In this document: in pieces, positions 8,638 to 18,872 of the stretch
Position numbering within the stretch: the stretch's first letter is position 1
Layout: each line of letters begins with the position of its first letter
Source of the DNA: Pseudomonadota bacterium
GTDB taxonomy: Bacteria > Bdellovibrionota > Bdellovibrionia > Bdellovibrionales > JACTMU01
Direction of reading: 5' to 3'
NCBI GenBank assembly: GCA_014584465.1
Contig: JACTMU010000013.1
Span: 1 to 64,000 of the forward strand
Length of the DNA stretch: 64,000 bases
Made by a program: the position numbers and the translations under genes
Notes under the pieces: model-generated
Database searches by the model: none
What the model was told of the DNA's origin: nothing
The model's input: the letters and a program-made list of their open reading frames with translations, nothing else

Positions 8638-9374
8638 TTGATTCCAACGTAGCTGACAAAATTGTACCATCGAAAGAGAAGATCGACATTTCGAAAACCA
8701 GCTTCACGTAGCAGATTGAGTTGGGCCTCTGGAGTCATCGGAACAAGAACCTTTTCTAGGGCTTCTCGCTTCTGAGCGATTTCAAGTTCGCTGTAACCAT
8801 TTCTGCGTTTAAAGTCATAATAGAGCTCAGTTTGAAGCTCTTCAATCTCTGCGTTGGAGCTCTCGATCTTCTCACTTAAGATGAAGATACCCCCCTTTTT
8901 CAACCCCTGGTGGATGTTCTTTAAGAGCATCAACCGTTTGTGAGTCGGTACAAATTGCAGAGTGTAGTTCATGATGATGACGTCAGGATTTTCAAAGACC
9001 ACATCATCAACCCCTTTGCAGGAGAGGGTGACGTTGGTGACCTGATGTTCCTCCAATTTTTGGCGGCATTGCTCAATCATTGCGATGGAATTGTCAACTC
9101 CAACAAAGTGAGGAGCTCTCTCGCTCAGGGACTTCCAGACGGTCAGAATCGTTTCGCCCGTGGAACATCCCAAATCATAGATGAGTCCATCTTGAGGAAG
9201 CTTTCGTCGAAGCAGATCACAAATCAACTTGTGAATCTCTCCATAAAAGGGCACCGACCGACGTACCATATCGTCAAAGACTCGCGCAACCTCAGCATCA
9301 AAGACAAAAGGCTTTCGCCCTTTGTCGCTTTGGTAGATTCGATCGATGGATTCCAAACTTTGATCAAGATTCAT
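8634..9374 (-). CDS. cmoA: Carboxy-S-adenosyl-L-methionine synthase CmoA
   Basis: CmoA converts SAM and prephenate to carboxy-SAM, the donor used by CmoB. The family hallmark DAEVARVFDDMVRRSVPFY and the nucleotide-binding DLGCSTGETIL are present, and the 246-residue length is normal. I chose the ATG at 9374 because GAAGGTGA lies about 8 bases upstream; a TTG two codons earlier is too close to that site. It is the first gene of the cmoA-cmoB pair; no gene precedes it on this strand until groEL, whose terminator lies between them. Confidence 0.94.
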   Translation of the reverse strand: MNLDQSLESIDRIYQSDKGRKPFVFDAEVARVFDDMVRRSVPFYGEIHKLICDLLRRKLPQDGLIYDLGCSTGETILTVWKSLSERAPHFVGVDNSIAMIEQCRQKLEEHQVTNVTLSCKGVDDVVFENPDVIIMNYTLQFVPTHKRLMLLKNIHQGLKKGGIFILSEKIESSNAEIEELQTELYYDFKRRNGYSELEIAQKREALEKVLVPMTPEAQLNLLREAGFRNVDLLFRWYNFVSYVGIK

Positions 9375-9415
9375 TAACAATCACCTTCAGTTGCTCTAGG
9401 GGGATAACCCATCAA

Positions 9416-9444
9416 GAAAAAGCCCAAGTCCGTAGAACTTGGGC
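9416..9444 (-). terminator. Rho-independent terminator of groES-groEL
   Basis: On the minus strand the transcript reads GCCCAAGT, a 7-base loop, ACTTGGGC, then a run of five U residues. It lies about 110 bases after the groEL stop and before cmoA. A second imperfect stem (CACTCACTCAA with TTGAGGTGAGTG, bases 9492-9522) lies between groEL and this terminator. Confidence 0.85.
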
Positions 9445-9551
9445 CTATCTGTAGCTGGCTCGATGGCCAGCCACGTGGGTCCTTCTCGCGCCACTCACTC
9501 AAGATAAAAATTGAGGTGAGTGTGCGCTTGCGGGTTGCCGAGGAGCGAGCG

Positions 9552-11213
<1,662 letters not shown>

Positions 11214-11275
11214 CTACTCCTTATTATTAATGTAGAATATTTGTTGTTATTTAGGTTTTGTCTTTCAGTGATGAA

Positions 11276-11575
11276 TCAGTTGAAGATTCCAAGAACGTCA
11301 TCTTCACGAATCATCAGATACTCATCGCCATCGAGTTTCAACTCAGTGCCAGCGTATTTGCTGAAGAGAATCTGATCTCCAACTTTGGTCTCTAGGGGAG
11401 TAACTTTCCCATCTTCGAGAACACGGCCATTTCCAGCAGCCATAACCTCACCCTTTTGGGGCTTCTCTTTTGCGGTGTCAGGAATGTAGATTCCGCCACT
11501 TGTCATCTCTTCTTCCTTCATTCGTCGAACCAAAAGCCGGTCGTGCAATGGTCGAACTTTAAGCTTTGTAGCCAT
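11276..11575 (-). CDS. groES: Co-chaperonin GroES
   Basis: GroES caps the GroEL ring. The sequence contains KVRPLHDRLLVRR, the mobile-loop region EEMTSGGIYIPDTAKEKPQKG and YLMIREDDVLGIF, giving 99 residues. The frame is open 13 codons upstream, but the ATG at 11575 is preceded by a strong AGGGAGGTAATTGAA ribosome site and matches the family start. First gene of the groES-groEL operon; a sigma-70-like promoter candidate lies about 80 bases upstream. Confidence 0.97.
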   Translation of the reverse strand: MATKLKVRPLHDRLLVRRMKEEEMTSGGIYIPDTAKEKPQKGEVMAAGNGRVLEDGKVTPLETKVGDQILFSKYAGTELKLDGDEYLMIREDDVLGIFN

Positions 11576-11655
11576 TTCAATTACCTCCCTTAAAGATTTA
11601 TAATAGGGATCCAAATAGAAAGACCCCCTCTTTTGACTTTAGAATCAAAGCAACT

Positions 11656-11685
11656 TCAATATGAAGAGAGATCGAGGTCTGTCAA
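11656..11685 (-). promoter_or_regulatory. Candidate promoter of groES-groEL
   Basis: Reading the minus strand, TTGACA and TATTGA are separated by 18 bases, a reasonable housekeeping-sigma promoter about 80 bases upstream of the groES start. No CIRCE element or clear sigma-32 site was found. The call rests on the two hexamers only. Confidence 0.4.
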
Positions 11686-11803
11686 GTTGACGAGGGAAAA
11701 AAAAGTAAAATAATTCAAAAGACCTTCAAGAGATAGGGTCTCATCTCTGTACCCAGAGCGACCAGGTTCGATCCAACACAGGTCTAGGAGCGTAGGATTC
11801 ACC

Positions 11804-12226
11804 TCAATGAGCTGGAGCTGACTTTGGGTAAGAGGGAGAGAGGGCTTGCGCTGGAAATAATGCGTCGCGTTTGTTTTCCTTATGGCGTTCATCTTGGCTT
11901 TCACGTTCGAGCAAAAAGAGTTGGGCAATCTCTTGGGGCTGACTTCGTCGGACCACCTCGGTCACTCCTTCGTGATCAAGTTGTGAGAGGTAGAGGAGCG
12001 CATAAGTTCGTAGCGAGAGGGATTCAACCTCCTTGGCCGCGAGCGCCTGGAGCTCTTCATCTGGAAGCGCTGGCTGAGTTCGACGCTGACGCTCCAAGGA
12101 GAGTCCCAGCTGGTGGTCCCGCCATTCTTTATAGGTGAGGGTCTCCGCCGTCGACATTGAGGAGGCAAGTAGAACAAGCAGAAAGATTCGGACGAGCACG
12201 ATTTGTCTAAGAATCTGATGGGTCAT
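11804..12226 (-). CDS. Secreted hypothetical protein
   Basis: A 140-residue protein with an N-terminal signal peptide (hydrophobic core VLVRIFLLVLLASS followed by TAET) and a helical, charged mature part rich in Glu, Gln, Arg and Leu (LALLYLSQ-type heptads, QEIAQLFLLERESQDERHKE). No family recognised. I chose the ATG at 12226 because it begins the signal peptide and has GAGGAGGT upstream; the frame extends further without a convincing start. A second minus-strand frame overlaps its 3' end (11656-11928) but has no support. Confidence 0.55.
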   Translation of the reverse strand: MTHQILRQIVLVRIFLLVLLASSMSTAETLTYKEWRDHQLGLSLERQRRTQPALPDEELQALAAKEVESLSLRTYALLYLSQLDHEGVTEVVRRSQPQEIAQLFLLERESQDERHKENKRDALFPAQALSPSYPKSAPAH

Positions 12227-12433
12227 GTGGTCTACCTCCTCTTTACCCGCTGAATGGGTGCCTCGATGGGCACCGGGTCCCCAAATTGGATCTATACAAA
12301 GCGTATGCCAAGAAAGAGGGCGCCGCCGCAAATAAAATGGGGACTCGCGTCAGGCCTAAGTTCTCGAAGAATGAAAATGACGCAAAGCGCGACAACTTGG
12401 GTCAAGATCGTGAAACTATTTCAGATCCGGGTG

Positions 12434-13744
12434 CTAAGCTTCGGGGAGTCGCTTCTGGCTGGATGCGCCCAGATCCTCAATTCGACGGGCTTGAACCAAC
12501 ACTCGTTGGTTGAGCCTCTTCATGCCGGCCTCATACTCGCTGTGAGCCTTTTCGATGTGTTTCCCAATGGTTAAGAAGGAGTCGACAAAATCGCTCAATC
12601 GTTTGTGAAGCTCCTTAGCGGCTTCGGAGATCTCACGTGCATTTTGGGCAAGTTTCTCTTCGCTCCAACCAAAGTGGATGACCTTAAGGAGGCCCACAAA
12701 GGTGGGGGGAGTTGCAATCAGTATTTTGCGTTTCAGGGCAAAGTCGACCAGGTCGGGTTGGCTCTCAAGAGCTGCATACAAGAACGACTCGTTGGGAAGA
12801 AACATGACGGTAAAATCAGCCGAAGGGCCCCACTCTGCTGCATAGGCCTTTTGTGAAAGCTTGAGGATGTGCTCTTTGACATGTTTTCCGTGCCTGGCCA
12901 TCTCAGTGGCGCGCTCTTCATCCGTGGGTGCCTCAAGGGCCCCGAGAAAAGCGTCGATGGGCGTCTTTGCATCCACGATGACCACGCGACCACCTGGCAT
13001 TTTCACAGTCAGATCCGGGATGAGCCTCTTCCCCTCGCTGGACTCCGTGACATGTTGAAATGTGACATCGGCAAACTCTGAGAGTCCTGCAATCTCCACG
13101 CAGTTTTTGAGTTGAATCTCACCCCATCGACCCCGAACATGCGGACGACGGAGGGCATCCTTGAGTGCGCGAGTCTGATTCTGCAGATTTTCATTGGTCT
13201 CGATCACACGCTTAAGTTCCAATTCAATTTGACTGTAGGAGCGGTGCCGCTCCTTCTCCATCGTAAAAACCTCTTTTTGATAGCGCTCAAGGGTCTCCTT
13301 CAGTGGGGTCACCATGGTTTCAATGGCCAATTGGCGCTTTTCCAGATCGACCTTCGAGCCCTGAGCTTCGTTGTTCAGCACCTCTTTGGCCAGATGAAGA
13401 AACTGTTGACTGTGAGATTGCAGAGCCTTCCCTGCAAGCGACTGAAAATTATGCTCCATTTGAACAGTCAAATTTTTAATGTAGTCACGCTCTTGCTTTA
13501 AAGTGCCTTCCGTGAGGGCAAGCTGGGTCTCCAGTTGAGCGGCTCTCTTCTGACTCTCGCGAAGCCCCTCCTCCAATTGCACATGTCGGGAGCGGATCTC
13601 AGTGAGCTCCCTTTCGAGTGAGAGCCGAATCTCCTCTTTTTCGTCCTTTAGACGTCGAATCGTATTGCGGCTCCAAAAGGCCCCCATCACGATCGCCGTC
13701 AAAAGTGCCAGAGATAACGCCGCTCCAATTGCCATCCACATCAA
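12434..13744 (-). CDS. rmuC: DNA recombination protein RmuC
   Basis: RmuC is a membrane-anchored coiled-coil protein with a C-terminal nuclease-like domain that limits inversions and other rearrangements at repeats. Visible are the N-terminal membrane segment (IGAALSLALLTAIVMGAFW), a coiled coil to about residue 130, then the conserved block RPHVRGRWGEIQLKN, PDLTVKMPGGRVVIVDAKTP and MFLPNESFLYAAL. The length of 436 residues is normal. It stands alone; about 200 bases without a recognisable gene separate it from the secreted protein downstream. Confidence 0.92.
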   Translation of the reverse strand: MMWMAIGAALSLALLTAIVMGAFWSRNTIRRLKDEKEEIRLSLERELTEIRSRHVQLEEGLRESQKRAAQLETQLALTEGTLKQERDYIKNLTVQMEHNFQSLAGKALQSHSQQFLHLAKEVLNNEAQGSKVDLEKRQLAIETMVTPLKETLERYQKEVFTMEKERHRSYSQIELELKRVIETNENLQNQTRALKDALRRPHVRGRWGEIQLKNCVEIAGLSEFADVTFQHVTESSEGKRLIPDLTVKMPGGRVVIVDAKTPIDAFLGALEAPTDEERATEMARHGKHVKEHILKLSQKAYAAEWGPSADFTVMFLPNESFLYAALESQPDLVDFALKRKILIATPPTFVGLLKVIHFGWSEEKLAQNAREISEAAKELHKRLSDFVDSFLTIGKHIEKAHSEYEAGMKRLNQRVLVQARRIEDLGASSQKRLPEA

Positions 13745-14080
13745 GACCCCCTCATACTCAGTGAACCGATCCCTACAACCTACAGGATCAGCCCGTCATG
13801 GGAAATCTGAATCGTCGATTCTGCTCAGCGGCGCAGCAGTAACATAATTCCTACAGCCAGTTGGTAATCTCCTAACGGAAGAGGATTGCGAAAGGTAGAA
13901 GACCTTCGAGGAGCAGTCTGAAACTGTCTCAATTTGAGACGGTATGAAGATTTTTGCGCCCTCATCATAACCAGAGAGTTATAGAATAGAGAGTGGATTG
14001 AACCTCAGCTTTGACCACGACTTCCATCGAGAATGTCCCAAGGCTGAGTTCATCCAAGATCCAAGAAGGAGGGCCCCGCG
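13745..14080. other. Intergenic region between divergent rmuC and a secreted protein gene
   Basis: This 336-base stretch should hold the two divergent promoters. I see one odd-length palindrome, GTCTCAA-T-TTGAGAC at 13926-13940, which could be an operator, and a small stem CTGCT/AGCAG near 13825. Just before 14081 is a strong GGAGG ribosome site. No RNA gene was recognised. Confidence 0.4.
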
Positions 14081-15118
14081 ATGAGACTCAAAATTCCCTT
14101 TGCAACCTATTTTCGTAGTGTGAGGGACCCTCTCTCAAAAATTGCCGTGATGGGTCTGATCGGCTTGATTGTAATCGTTGGCAAGGTTGAAGATGTTCAT
14201 GCGAGACAGGAAGTTGATACGAGCTCGACTCTACAGGGTGAGGCAGAGAGGGGTCATCATGAGCAGTACCCCAAGGATCAAGATATTCATGAGGCGGCAA
14301 CAGCAAAAGAGAGCCAATCAAAAGAGACAAAAGAATCGAACATGAAGAATGCAGGAGACAAAGGAAACAATTTTGCAAGTCTTGGAATGCTGATCAATGC
14401 GGGTGTCGGAGGCTATCATGTTTGGGAGGGTAAGAAGGCTGCTGCGGCTGGAAACAAAGGGGAGGCCGCGATGCATTTTGGACTGGCCACACTTAACTTT
14501 GGGCAGATGGCGGCCGATGGTGCAACAGCTGGTGGTGCGGGTCAGGCAGCGGACTCTGCATCGTCAGATGGAATGGTTGATGACGGTATAAGTTCTGGAA
14601 CCAAGAATTCTGGGAAGCATAAGATGAAGGCTCAGGCTGCAGCGGCTCAGAGAGAGCTGAGTCAATTGGGATATCGGTATGATCCCAATTCAAAAAAGGT
14701 GGTCACTCCTGATGGAACTTTTTCGCCGGGTGACTACGCTTCGCCTGAGGCTGCAAAACGTGCTGGGATGAGCTCCCAATCTGTGGCAGCGCTTGGGAAG
14801 ATTCTGGCCAATGAAGCGGGCGCCCAACAGAAGATTTTAGATGAACTCAAGGCTGCAGGTGCGGATGGGGTTCAGATGGGTGGCGGCGGCGCAGGTGGCG
14901 GCGGCGGAGGGTCCTCCTCTTCAAAGAGTTCAGATCGGTGGGGCGATGGTTCTGCACGAAGCGGCAAACGATCTGTCTTAAGAAGTCCCGGCAGTCTTGA
15001 GGGGATGAAGAAGTTTGTGGGTCAAGACCGAGTTCCTGTGGGAGTCTCTGTGGATAACATCTTTGAGATGGTCCGACGTAAATATCGGCTAAGAGATCAG
15101 AATCGCGGATTTCTCTGA
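14081..15118 (+). CDS. Exported Gly/Ala-rich hypothetical protein
   Basis: A 345-residue protein of unknown function. An N-terminal hydrophobic segment (VMGLIGLIVIVGKVEDVHA) looks like an unusually long signal peptide or anchor. It is followed by a polar Lys/Glu/Ser region, then a small-residue-rich helical stretch (AAAAGNKGEAAMHFGLATL) and, near residue 265, a glycine run flanked by serines. The C-terminus is basic. SD GGAGG lies 7-8 bases before the ATG. It is convergent with murU, 22 bp apart. No family recognised. Confidence 0.65.
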   Translation: MRLKIPFATYFRSVRDPLSKIAVMGLIGLIVIVGKVEDVHARQEVDTSSTLQGEAERGHHEQYPKDQDIHEAATAKESQSKETKESNMKNAGDKGNNFASLGMLINAGVGGYHVWEGKKAAAAGNKGEAAMHFGLATLNFGQMAADGATAGGAGQAADSASSDGMVDDGISSGTKNSGKHKMKAQAAAAQRELSQLGYRYDPNSKKVVTPDGTFSPGDYASPEAAKRAGMSSQSVAALGKILANEAGAQQKILDELKAAGADGVQMGGGGAGGGGGGSSSSKSSDRWGDGSARSGKRSVLRSPGSLEGMKKFVGQDRVPVGVSVDNIFEMVRRKYRLRDQNRGFL

Positions 15119-15139
15119 GTCCCAACACCAACCCGTCGG

Positions 15140-16192
15140 TCAGGCCCAGGCTGTGGGGGAGATGAAGAGCTCATCTTTGAAATCACCCACGGGAAGGGTC
15201 AAGTTTGGTCCTACTACGACATTTCGTAGGTGAGTCCCACTTTGGACACAAGATCCAGGTCCGAGGACGACAAATCCATCCCATGGAACATCTTCGGGAA
15301 ATTGGGATCGCTGAGATCGAAAGAGGTAGCGTGATGGGTTCGAGAGAAGAGCCGAGAAGTCGCGATTTAAAAAATAGTTCAAAGTTTCATCTAAGAGCCA
15401 GTGGCGAGATTGATGGACCATCTGGATGGCTTCAAGTGTTGCCTCCAAATAGTTTTTGAGATTTCCTGTTTCAAACCAAAGAGCTTCGTCTTCTAGAACG
15501 CAAACTTTCTCTCCGGAGTGGATGGCATTTTGGAGGCCATCTCGAAAGAGATCCGAAGGGGTCTCTTTGGAAAGGTATCGAAAGATTCGTGGTGAAAGCA
15601 CTTGAAGCCCAACGTAGTGATAGGGCTCAAGATCTCCTGAGGAGGTAGGAGCTCCTGATGGCGATCTCTTACCAAAACCCTGAACCGTTTTCGTTTTGGA
15701 ATCGATCCAAACGGCACCAAGAGAATTAAGAAGGTCGGGATGTTTCATCACAAGCAGTGTGGCGATGGCATTTCTATCAACGTGCTGTTGGATCATCAAG
15801 GGGAGGATCTCTTTGCGCGAGGGAAAGATCAAGGTGTCGCCGTTGCAGAGGAGAAAGAGTCTTTCACTTTGAAACTCATCAGCGACTCGGGCAAGCCCTC
15901 CTCCCGTTCCTAGAATCTGCGTTTCATGAGAAAAGGTCACGGAAAAGGGCCAATCCTTTTTTCGATCCATCAGTTGACGAAGGATCTCAGGGAGGTGGTG
16001 GGTGTTGATGACAAGTTGAGTGAGCCCAAGATGGTCCGATCTAGAATGGTGGGCGTTGAAGTGGCTCAGCAGAAGGTAAATAGGGTAGTAGAGAATAGGG
16101 ATGTTCAAAAATGGGAGAGCCGGTTTCGGCAAAATGTTGGTGTGAGGGAGGAACCTCTGACCAAAACCAGCTGCGAGAATCATCGCCTTCAT
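15140..16192 (-). CDS. murU: Nucleotidyltransferase, probable MurNAc-1-phosphate uridylyltransferase MurU
   Basis: MurU makes UDP-MurNAc from MurNAc-1-phosphate in the cell-wall recycling route that bypasses MurA. The nucleotidyltransferase start MKAMILAAGFGQRFLPHT, the KPALPF segment, GTGGGLARV and CNGDTLI are present. Sequence alone would also allow a mannose-1-phosphate guanylyltransferase-like enzyme, and at 350 residues it is longer than the roughly 220 of Pseudomonas MurU. The overlapping neighbour (4 bp) is an AmgK-like kinase, which is the main reason for the MurU call. Confidence 0.72.
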   Translation of the reverse strand: MKAMILAAGFGQRFLPHTNILPKPALPFLNIPILYYPIYLLLSHFNAHHSRSDHLGLTQLVINTHHLPEILRQLMDRKKDWPFSVTFSHETQILGTGGGLARVADEFQSERLFLLCNGDTLIFPSRKEILPLMIQQHVDRNAIATLLVMKHPDLLNSLGAVWIDSKTKTVQGFGKRSPSGAPTSSGDLEPYHYVGLQVLSPRIFRYLSKETPSDLFRDGLQNAIHSGEKVCVLEDEALWFETGNLKNYLEATLEAIQMVHQSRHWLLDETLNYFLNRDFSALLSNPSRYLFRSQRSQFPEDVPWDGFVVLGPGSCVQSGTHLRNVVVGPNLTLPVGDFKDELFISPTAWA

Positions 16193-17241
16193 AATGTGGT
16201 TCCATCATCAAAGTTCCAGTCCAAAAGTCCATAGTCGTTGAGGAGATCTTGAAACATCTTATATTTCGGAAAGTGGGAGAGGCTTTCATGAACCCGTCGG
16301 ATCGTGGGGCGCAAATATTTCAAGTAGCGAAGGTCTCTTCTCATATTGAAGAAGCTTGAAAAACTTCCGCAGGCTTTAAAACATCGTTGAATGGATTGAA
16401 GCTCGTAGAGATTCATAAAATGCTCTAGATCATCAAATGAATGCCCATAGGTTTGTGCCTGTTCGCGGTAGTAGCCGATGAGCGTCTCCGCCATTTGCGG
16501 GGCGATCTCTACATAGGAGTCTTTAAGGAGGCTCACCAGGTCATACTGGACGGGGCCAAGACGAGCATCTTGAAAGTCGATGACCCGCATTCGATTGAGT
16601 TTCAGCATGAGGTTTCGAGAATGATAGTCACGGTGACAGACGACCTTCGGCTCTTTAGATAGTGTGTTGCAGATGTCAAAAAAGATGCTCTTGAGTTGAT
16701 CTTGTTCTTGATGGGAGAGTTTCAATCTGCAATATCTTAAGAGAAGGTTTTCATAGGCATAGTTCATCTCCCATTGAAGGGAGGCAAGGGTGAACTCGGT
16801 CTTAAAGGCCGAGGAGTCCTTAGGGGCACTGGCTGTGGCATAATGAATCTTGATGAGCTCATCGATGGCCAATTTATAGTAGGGGAGAATGAGCTCTTGG
16901 TTTTGATGCTCCCAAAACTTTCGTTCGAGTGTCAAATCTCCTAGATCTTCAAGGAGGATCAAACCTTCGCCAGGTGAAATATCGATCACTTCGGGAACTT
17001 GGATGTTTGAAGTGAGAAAGAGATTTTGAACACTCAAGAAGGGATAGTTCGTAGAGTCCTCAAATGGCTCCCATTGCATCAGAACCCATGTGTCTGTGGC
17101 TGCGTGAACCACTCTGTAATAGCGTCGTTGGGAGGCATCTCCGGCGAGTGGTAGGATCTCAAGGTCCTTGGATCCAAGCGACTTCTCAAGAAAACCCACA
17201 AAGGGTTTATTGGCAAGCTCAGGGACTAGACTTTCGGTCAT
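16189..17241 (-). CDS. amgK: Anomeric MurNAc/GlcNAc kinase AmgK-like phosphotransferase
   Basis: AmgK phosphorylates MurNAc and GlcNAc at C1, feeding MurU. The aminoglycoside-phosphotransferase fold motifs are clear: catalytic CHRDYHSRNLML (about residues 197-208) and metal-binding VIDFQDARLGPVQYDLVSLL (from about 216). The FQDA.xGP..YDLVSLL form is typical of AmgK rather than of drug kinases. The ATG at 17241 has AGGAAG upstream. It overlaps murU by 4 bp (ATGA), the same order as the characterised pseudomonad pair. Confidence 0.8.
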   Translation of the reverse strand: MTESLVPELANKPFVGFLEKSLGSKDLEILPLAGDASQRRYYRVVHAATDTWVLMQWEPFEDSTNYPFLSVQNLFLTSNIQVPEVIDISPGEGLILLEDLGDLTLERKFWEHQNQELILPYYKLAIDELIKIHYATASAPKDSSAFKTEFTLASLQWEMNYAYENLLLRYCRLKLSHQEQDQLKSIFFDICNTLSKEPKVVCHRDYHSRNLMLKLNRMRVIDFQDARLGPVQYDLVSLLKDSYVEIAPQMAETLIGYYREQAQTYGHSFDDLEHFMNLYELQSIQRCFKACGSFSSFFNMRRDLRYLKYLRPTIRRVHESLSHFPKYKMFQDLLNDYGLLDWNFDDGTTL

Positions 17242-17324
17242 CGTGAACTTCCTGTAAAGGGTGAACTTTGTACATCTGTGTCCCCTCAGGATTGCATCAA
17301 ATATTAGAAATTTCTACCGGTTTT

Positions 17325-17346
17325 TTAATTTCAGATCCGAGTTTTA
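17325..17346. repeat. End remnant of palindromic element family 2
   Basis: TAATTTCAGATCCGAGTTTT matches the right terminal inverted repeat of the full family 2 element at 57691-57860 with few changes. Upstream bases (ATTAGAAATTTCTA) loosely recall the same arm. No second end is found nearby in the right orientation, so this is a solo remnant. Confidence 0.5.
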
Positions 17347-17406
17347 AGCCAAAAACGGGAACGTTAAAATGTGGAAAAGGTTGTGAAATGTGTGCAGAAC
17401 AGGACG

Positions 17407-17427
17407 GGGAGATTTAAGTCTCCCCGG
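17407..17427 (-). terminator. Hairpin after the 17464 secreted-protein gene
   Basis: GGGGAGA and TCTCCCC form a 7-bp stem with a 6-7 base loop, about 40 bases after the stop of the minus-strand gene. There is no U-tract, so intrinsic termination is uncertain. Confidence 0.35.
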
Positions 17428-17463
17428 TTCTTGGCAACGTCTTATAACCTTAGAGGCACGGCT

Positions 17464-18225
17464 TCAATCCGCAACCTGAATCAGATAGCGACCTCGGCTG
17501 CCACTCAGATTGGTGCTTGTGGCCTTAATGACAATCTCGCGCACATAGCGTTGATTGAGAACTGCAACGCGAGCTTGATTCTCTTCAAGATAGCCAACCA
17601 ATTCGCTGAGATATCGAACCTGTCCATTGTCGTATCGCAAGTAGGCGTCTTCGACATGAATCTCACCTTTAGTTCCTACGATTCGAATTGCAGAGAGTGT
17701 TTGAGCGTAGGGATAAAAGGCCTCAATTCCGTAGTTGTACTTAGGGGCTTCAACTTCCCCGCGAAGATTCGTCCAATAAGGATAGGGGTAACCACTTCCA
17801 TCGCCTTGAGTGGTGACCACAATTCGGCGAACAACGAAATTTCCATTGAGCTTCAAGTGCCATGGGCCATCATTTCGGGTTCTAGAGTGGAGCTCCACTC
17901 GATCAAAGGTGTACTGCGCAGGATTATCGAAATCGGCGGGTCGTCCACCCACCTCTCTGCGATCTTGGGTTCTTCCATCAATCAAGAGTTCTGCAGTGCC
18001 ATCTCCATGTCTCGTTTTTGCAAAGAGAACCACCTTATCGATGCCGACATTTCGCAGGTTCACGCCTGGGTAGTTACGATGAATCTCATCCTTTAAATGG
18101 ATGGTTCGGTTGTGCAGATGCTCATCATACATCGGTATTTCAAAACGTGTGTTAGATGCATGTGCGGAACCTAGGATTCCACCGACCATTGCGGTTGCAG
18201 CGATGAGCTGAATGATTTGTTTCAT
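17464..18225 (-). CDS. Secreted protein of unknown function
   Basis: A 253-residue exported protein. The signal peptide is clear (MKQIIQLIAATAMVGGILG, then SAHA before SNTRF). The mature part is rich in beta-type segments with many Arg, Tyr and Asn residues (GIDKVVLFAKTRHGDGTAEL, FDRVELHSRTR, RRIVVTTQGDGSGYPY), suggesting a beta-sandwich. The ATG at 18225 has a strong AAGGAGGGAATA ribosome site; an upstream extension of the frame is unsupported. It is monocistronic and flanked by two solo ends of repeat family 2. No family recognised. Confidence 0.7.
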   Translation of the reverse strand: MKQIIQLIAATAMVGGILGSAHASNTRFEIPMYDEHLHNRTIHLKDEIHRNYPGVNLRNVGIDKVVLFAKTRHGDGTAELLIDGRTQDRREVGGRPADFDNPAQYTFDRVELHSRTRNDGPWHLKLNGNFVVRRIVVTTQGDGSGYPYPYWTNLRGEVEAPKYNYGIEAFYPYAQTLSAIRIVGTKGEIHVEDAYLRYDNGQVRYLSELVGYLEENQARVAVLNQRYVREIVIKATSTNLSGSRGRYLIQVAD

Positions 18226-18392
18226 TATTCCCTCCTTCTGTTGGCTAATTGTGTCATCCAATTGCAAGCGAGGATTCGCCATTTTGTCCCCACTTTGACC
18301 TTATACGAAGCAGAACAGCAAGGAGCATGCCAGCAAAACGGAACCAGCACATCGCATCGTATCATTTAGATCTTATTTCAGTCACTGAACTT

Positions 18393-18440
18393 CAAACCTG
18401 GATCCGAAATTAGAAATGGAGATGAAAATCATCAAAGGTG
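18393..18440. repeat. End remnant of palindromic element family 2 overlapping the ybeY stop
   Basis: About 46 bases starting AAACCTGGATCCGAAATTAG match, with a few substitutions, the reverse complement of the right end of the element at 57691-57860, including the internal part ATCATCAAAGGTG. The stop codon of ybeY (18432-18434) lies inside the match. Confidence 0.7.
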
Positions 18441-18872
18441 GGTTCGTAAGAGGTGAAAGGTTTCATCTTGAATTTTAAAAAAACGGCGAGCTTCAGCTCC
18501 ACCTCGCTCATGGTCGAGACCGAGAAGGTGCAATGCTCCATGAAGAATGAGAAATCCGAGCTCCTCTCGATAGAGATGGCCCGCCTCTTTGGCTTGAATC
18601 TTTGCAATGTGTGGTGAAATAAGGAGCTCACCCAAATGGCGCTCATCGCCAATCTCAAAACTTAAAACATCAGTGGGGCGATTTTTCCCACGATAGTGAT
18701 AGTTTGTCTTCTTCATCATCTTAAGATCCAGAAAAACGATGGAGAGCTCCTTTCCCACAACTCTTTTCCGAAGACGCTTTTCACTTAAGAGTTTGGGAAC
18801 TCGCTCCGCCCACTGGGCAAGAAATGCTCGCGGCACTGAGACACCTGAGAGATTGACGATTGCAGCCTTCAT
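18432..18872 (-). CDS. ybeY: Endoribonuclease YbeY
   Basis: YbeY is a zinc-dependent RNase needed for 16S rRNA 3'-end maturation and ribosome quality control. The metal site HGALHLLGLDH is intact, and GKNRPTDVLSFE matches the family block RxTDVLSF. The length of 146 residues is normal. The ATG at 18872 overlaps the end of the upstream 7TM-HD gene (ATGA), as in many bacteria where the two genes are adjacent. Its last codons and stop lie in a remnant of repeat family 2, so the native C-terminus may have been altered. Confidence 0.95.
   Translation of the reverse strand: MKAAIVNLSGVSVPRAFLAQWAERVPKLLSEKRLRKRVVGKELSIVFLDLKMMKKTNYHYRGKNRPTDVLSFEIGDERHLGELLISPHIAKIQAKEAGHLYREELGFLILHGALHLLGLDHERGGAEARRFFKIQDETFHLLRTHL

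Noticed and set aside
11576-11660. CIRCE heat-shock operator before groES
   Set aside because: No TTAGCACTC-N9-GAGTGCTAA or close variant is present.
11656-11928. 90-codon minus-strand frame downstream of the 11804 secreted protein
   Set aside because: It overlaps the secreted protein in another frame, lacks a ribosome site, and runs through the groES promoter candidate; no sign that it continues the upstream gene.
12236-12433. Gap between the secreted protein and rmuC checked for a tRNA or small gene
   Set aside because: No cloverleaf, T-loop or convincing ribosome site was found; the plus-strand frames there have no support.
17371-18096. 241-codon plus-strand frame opposite the 17464 secreted protein
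   Set aside because: The minus-strand gene has a signal peptide and strong ribosome site; the plus frame has neither.
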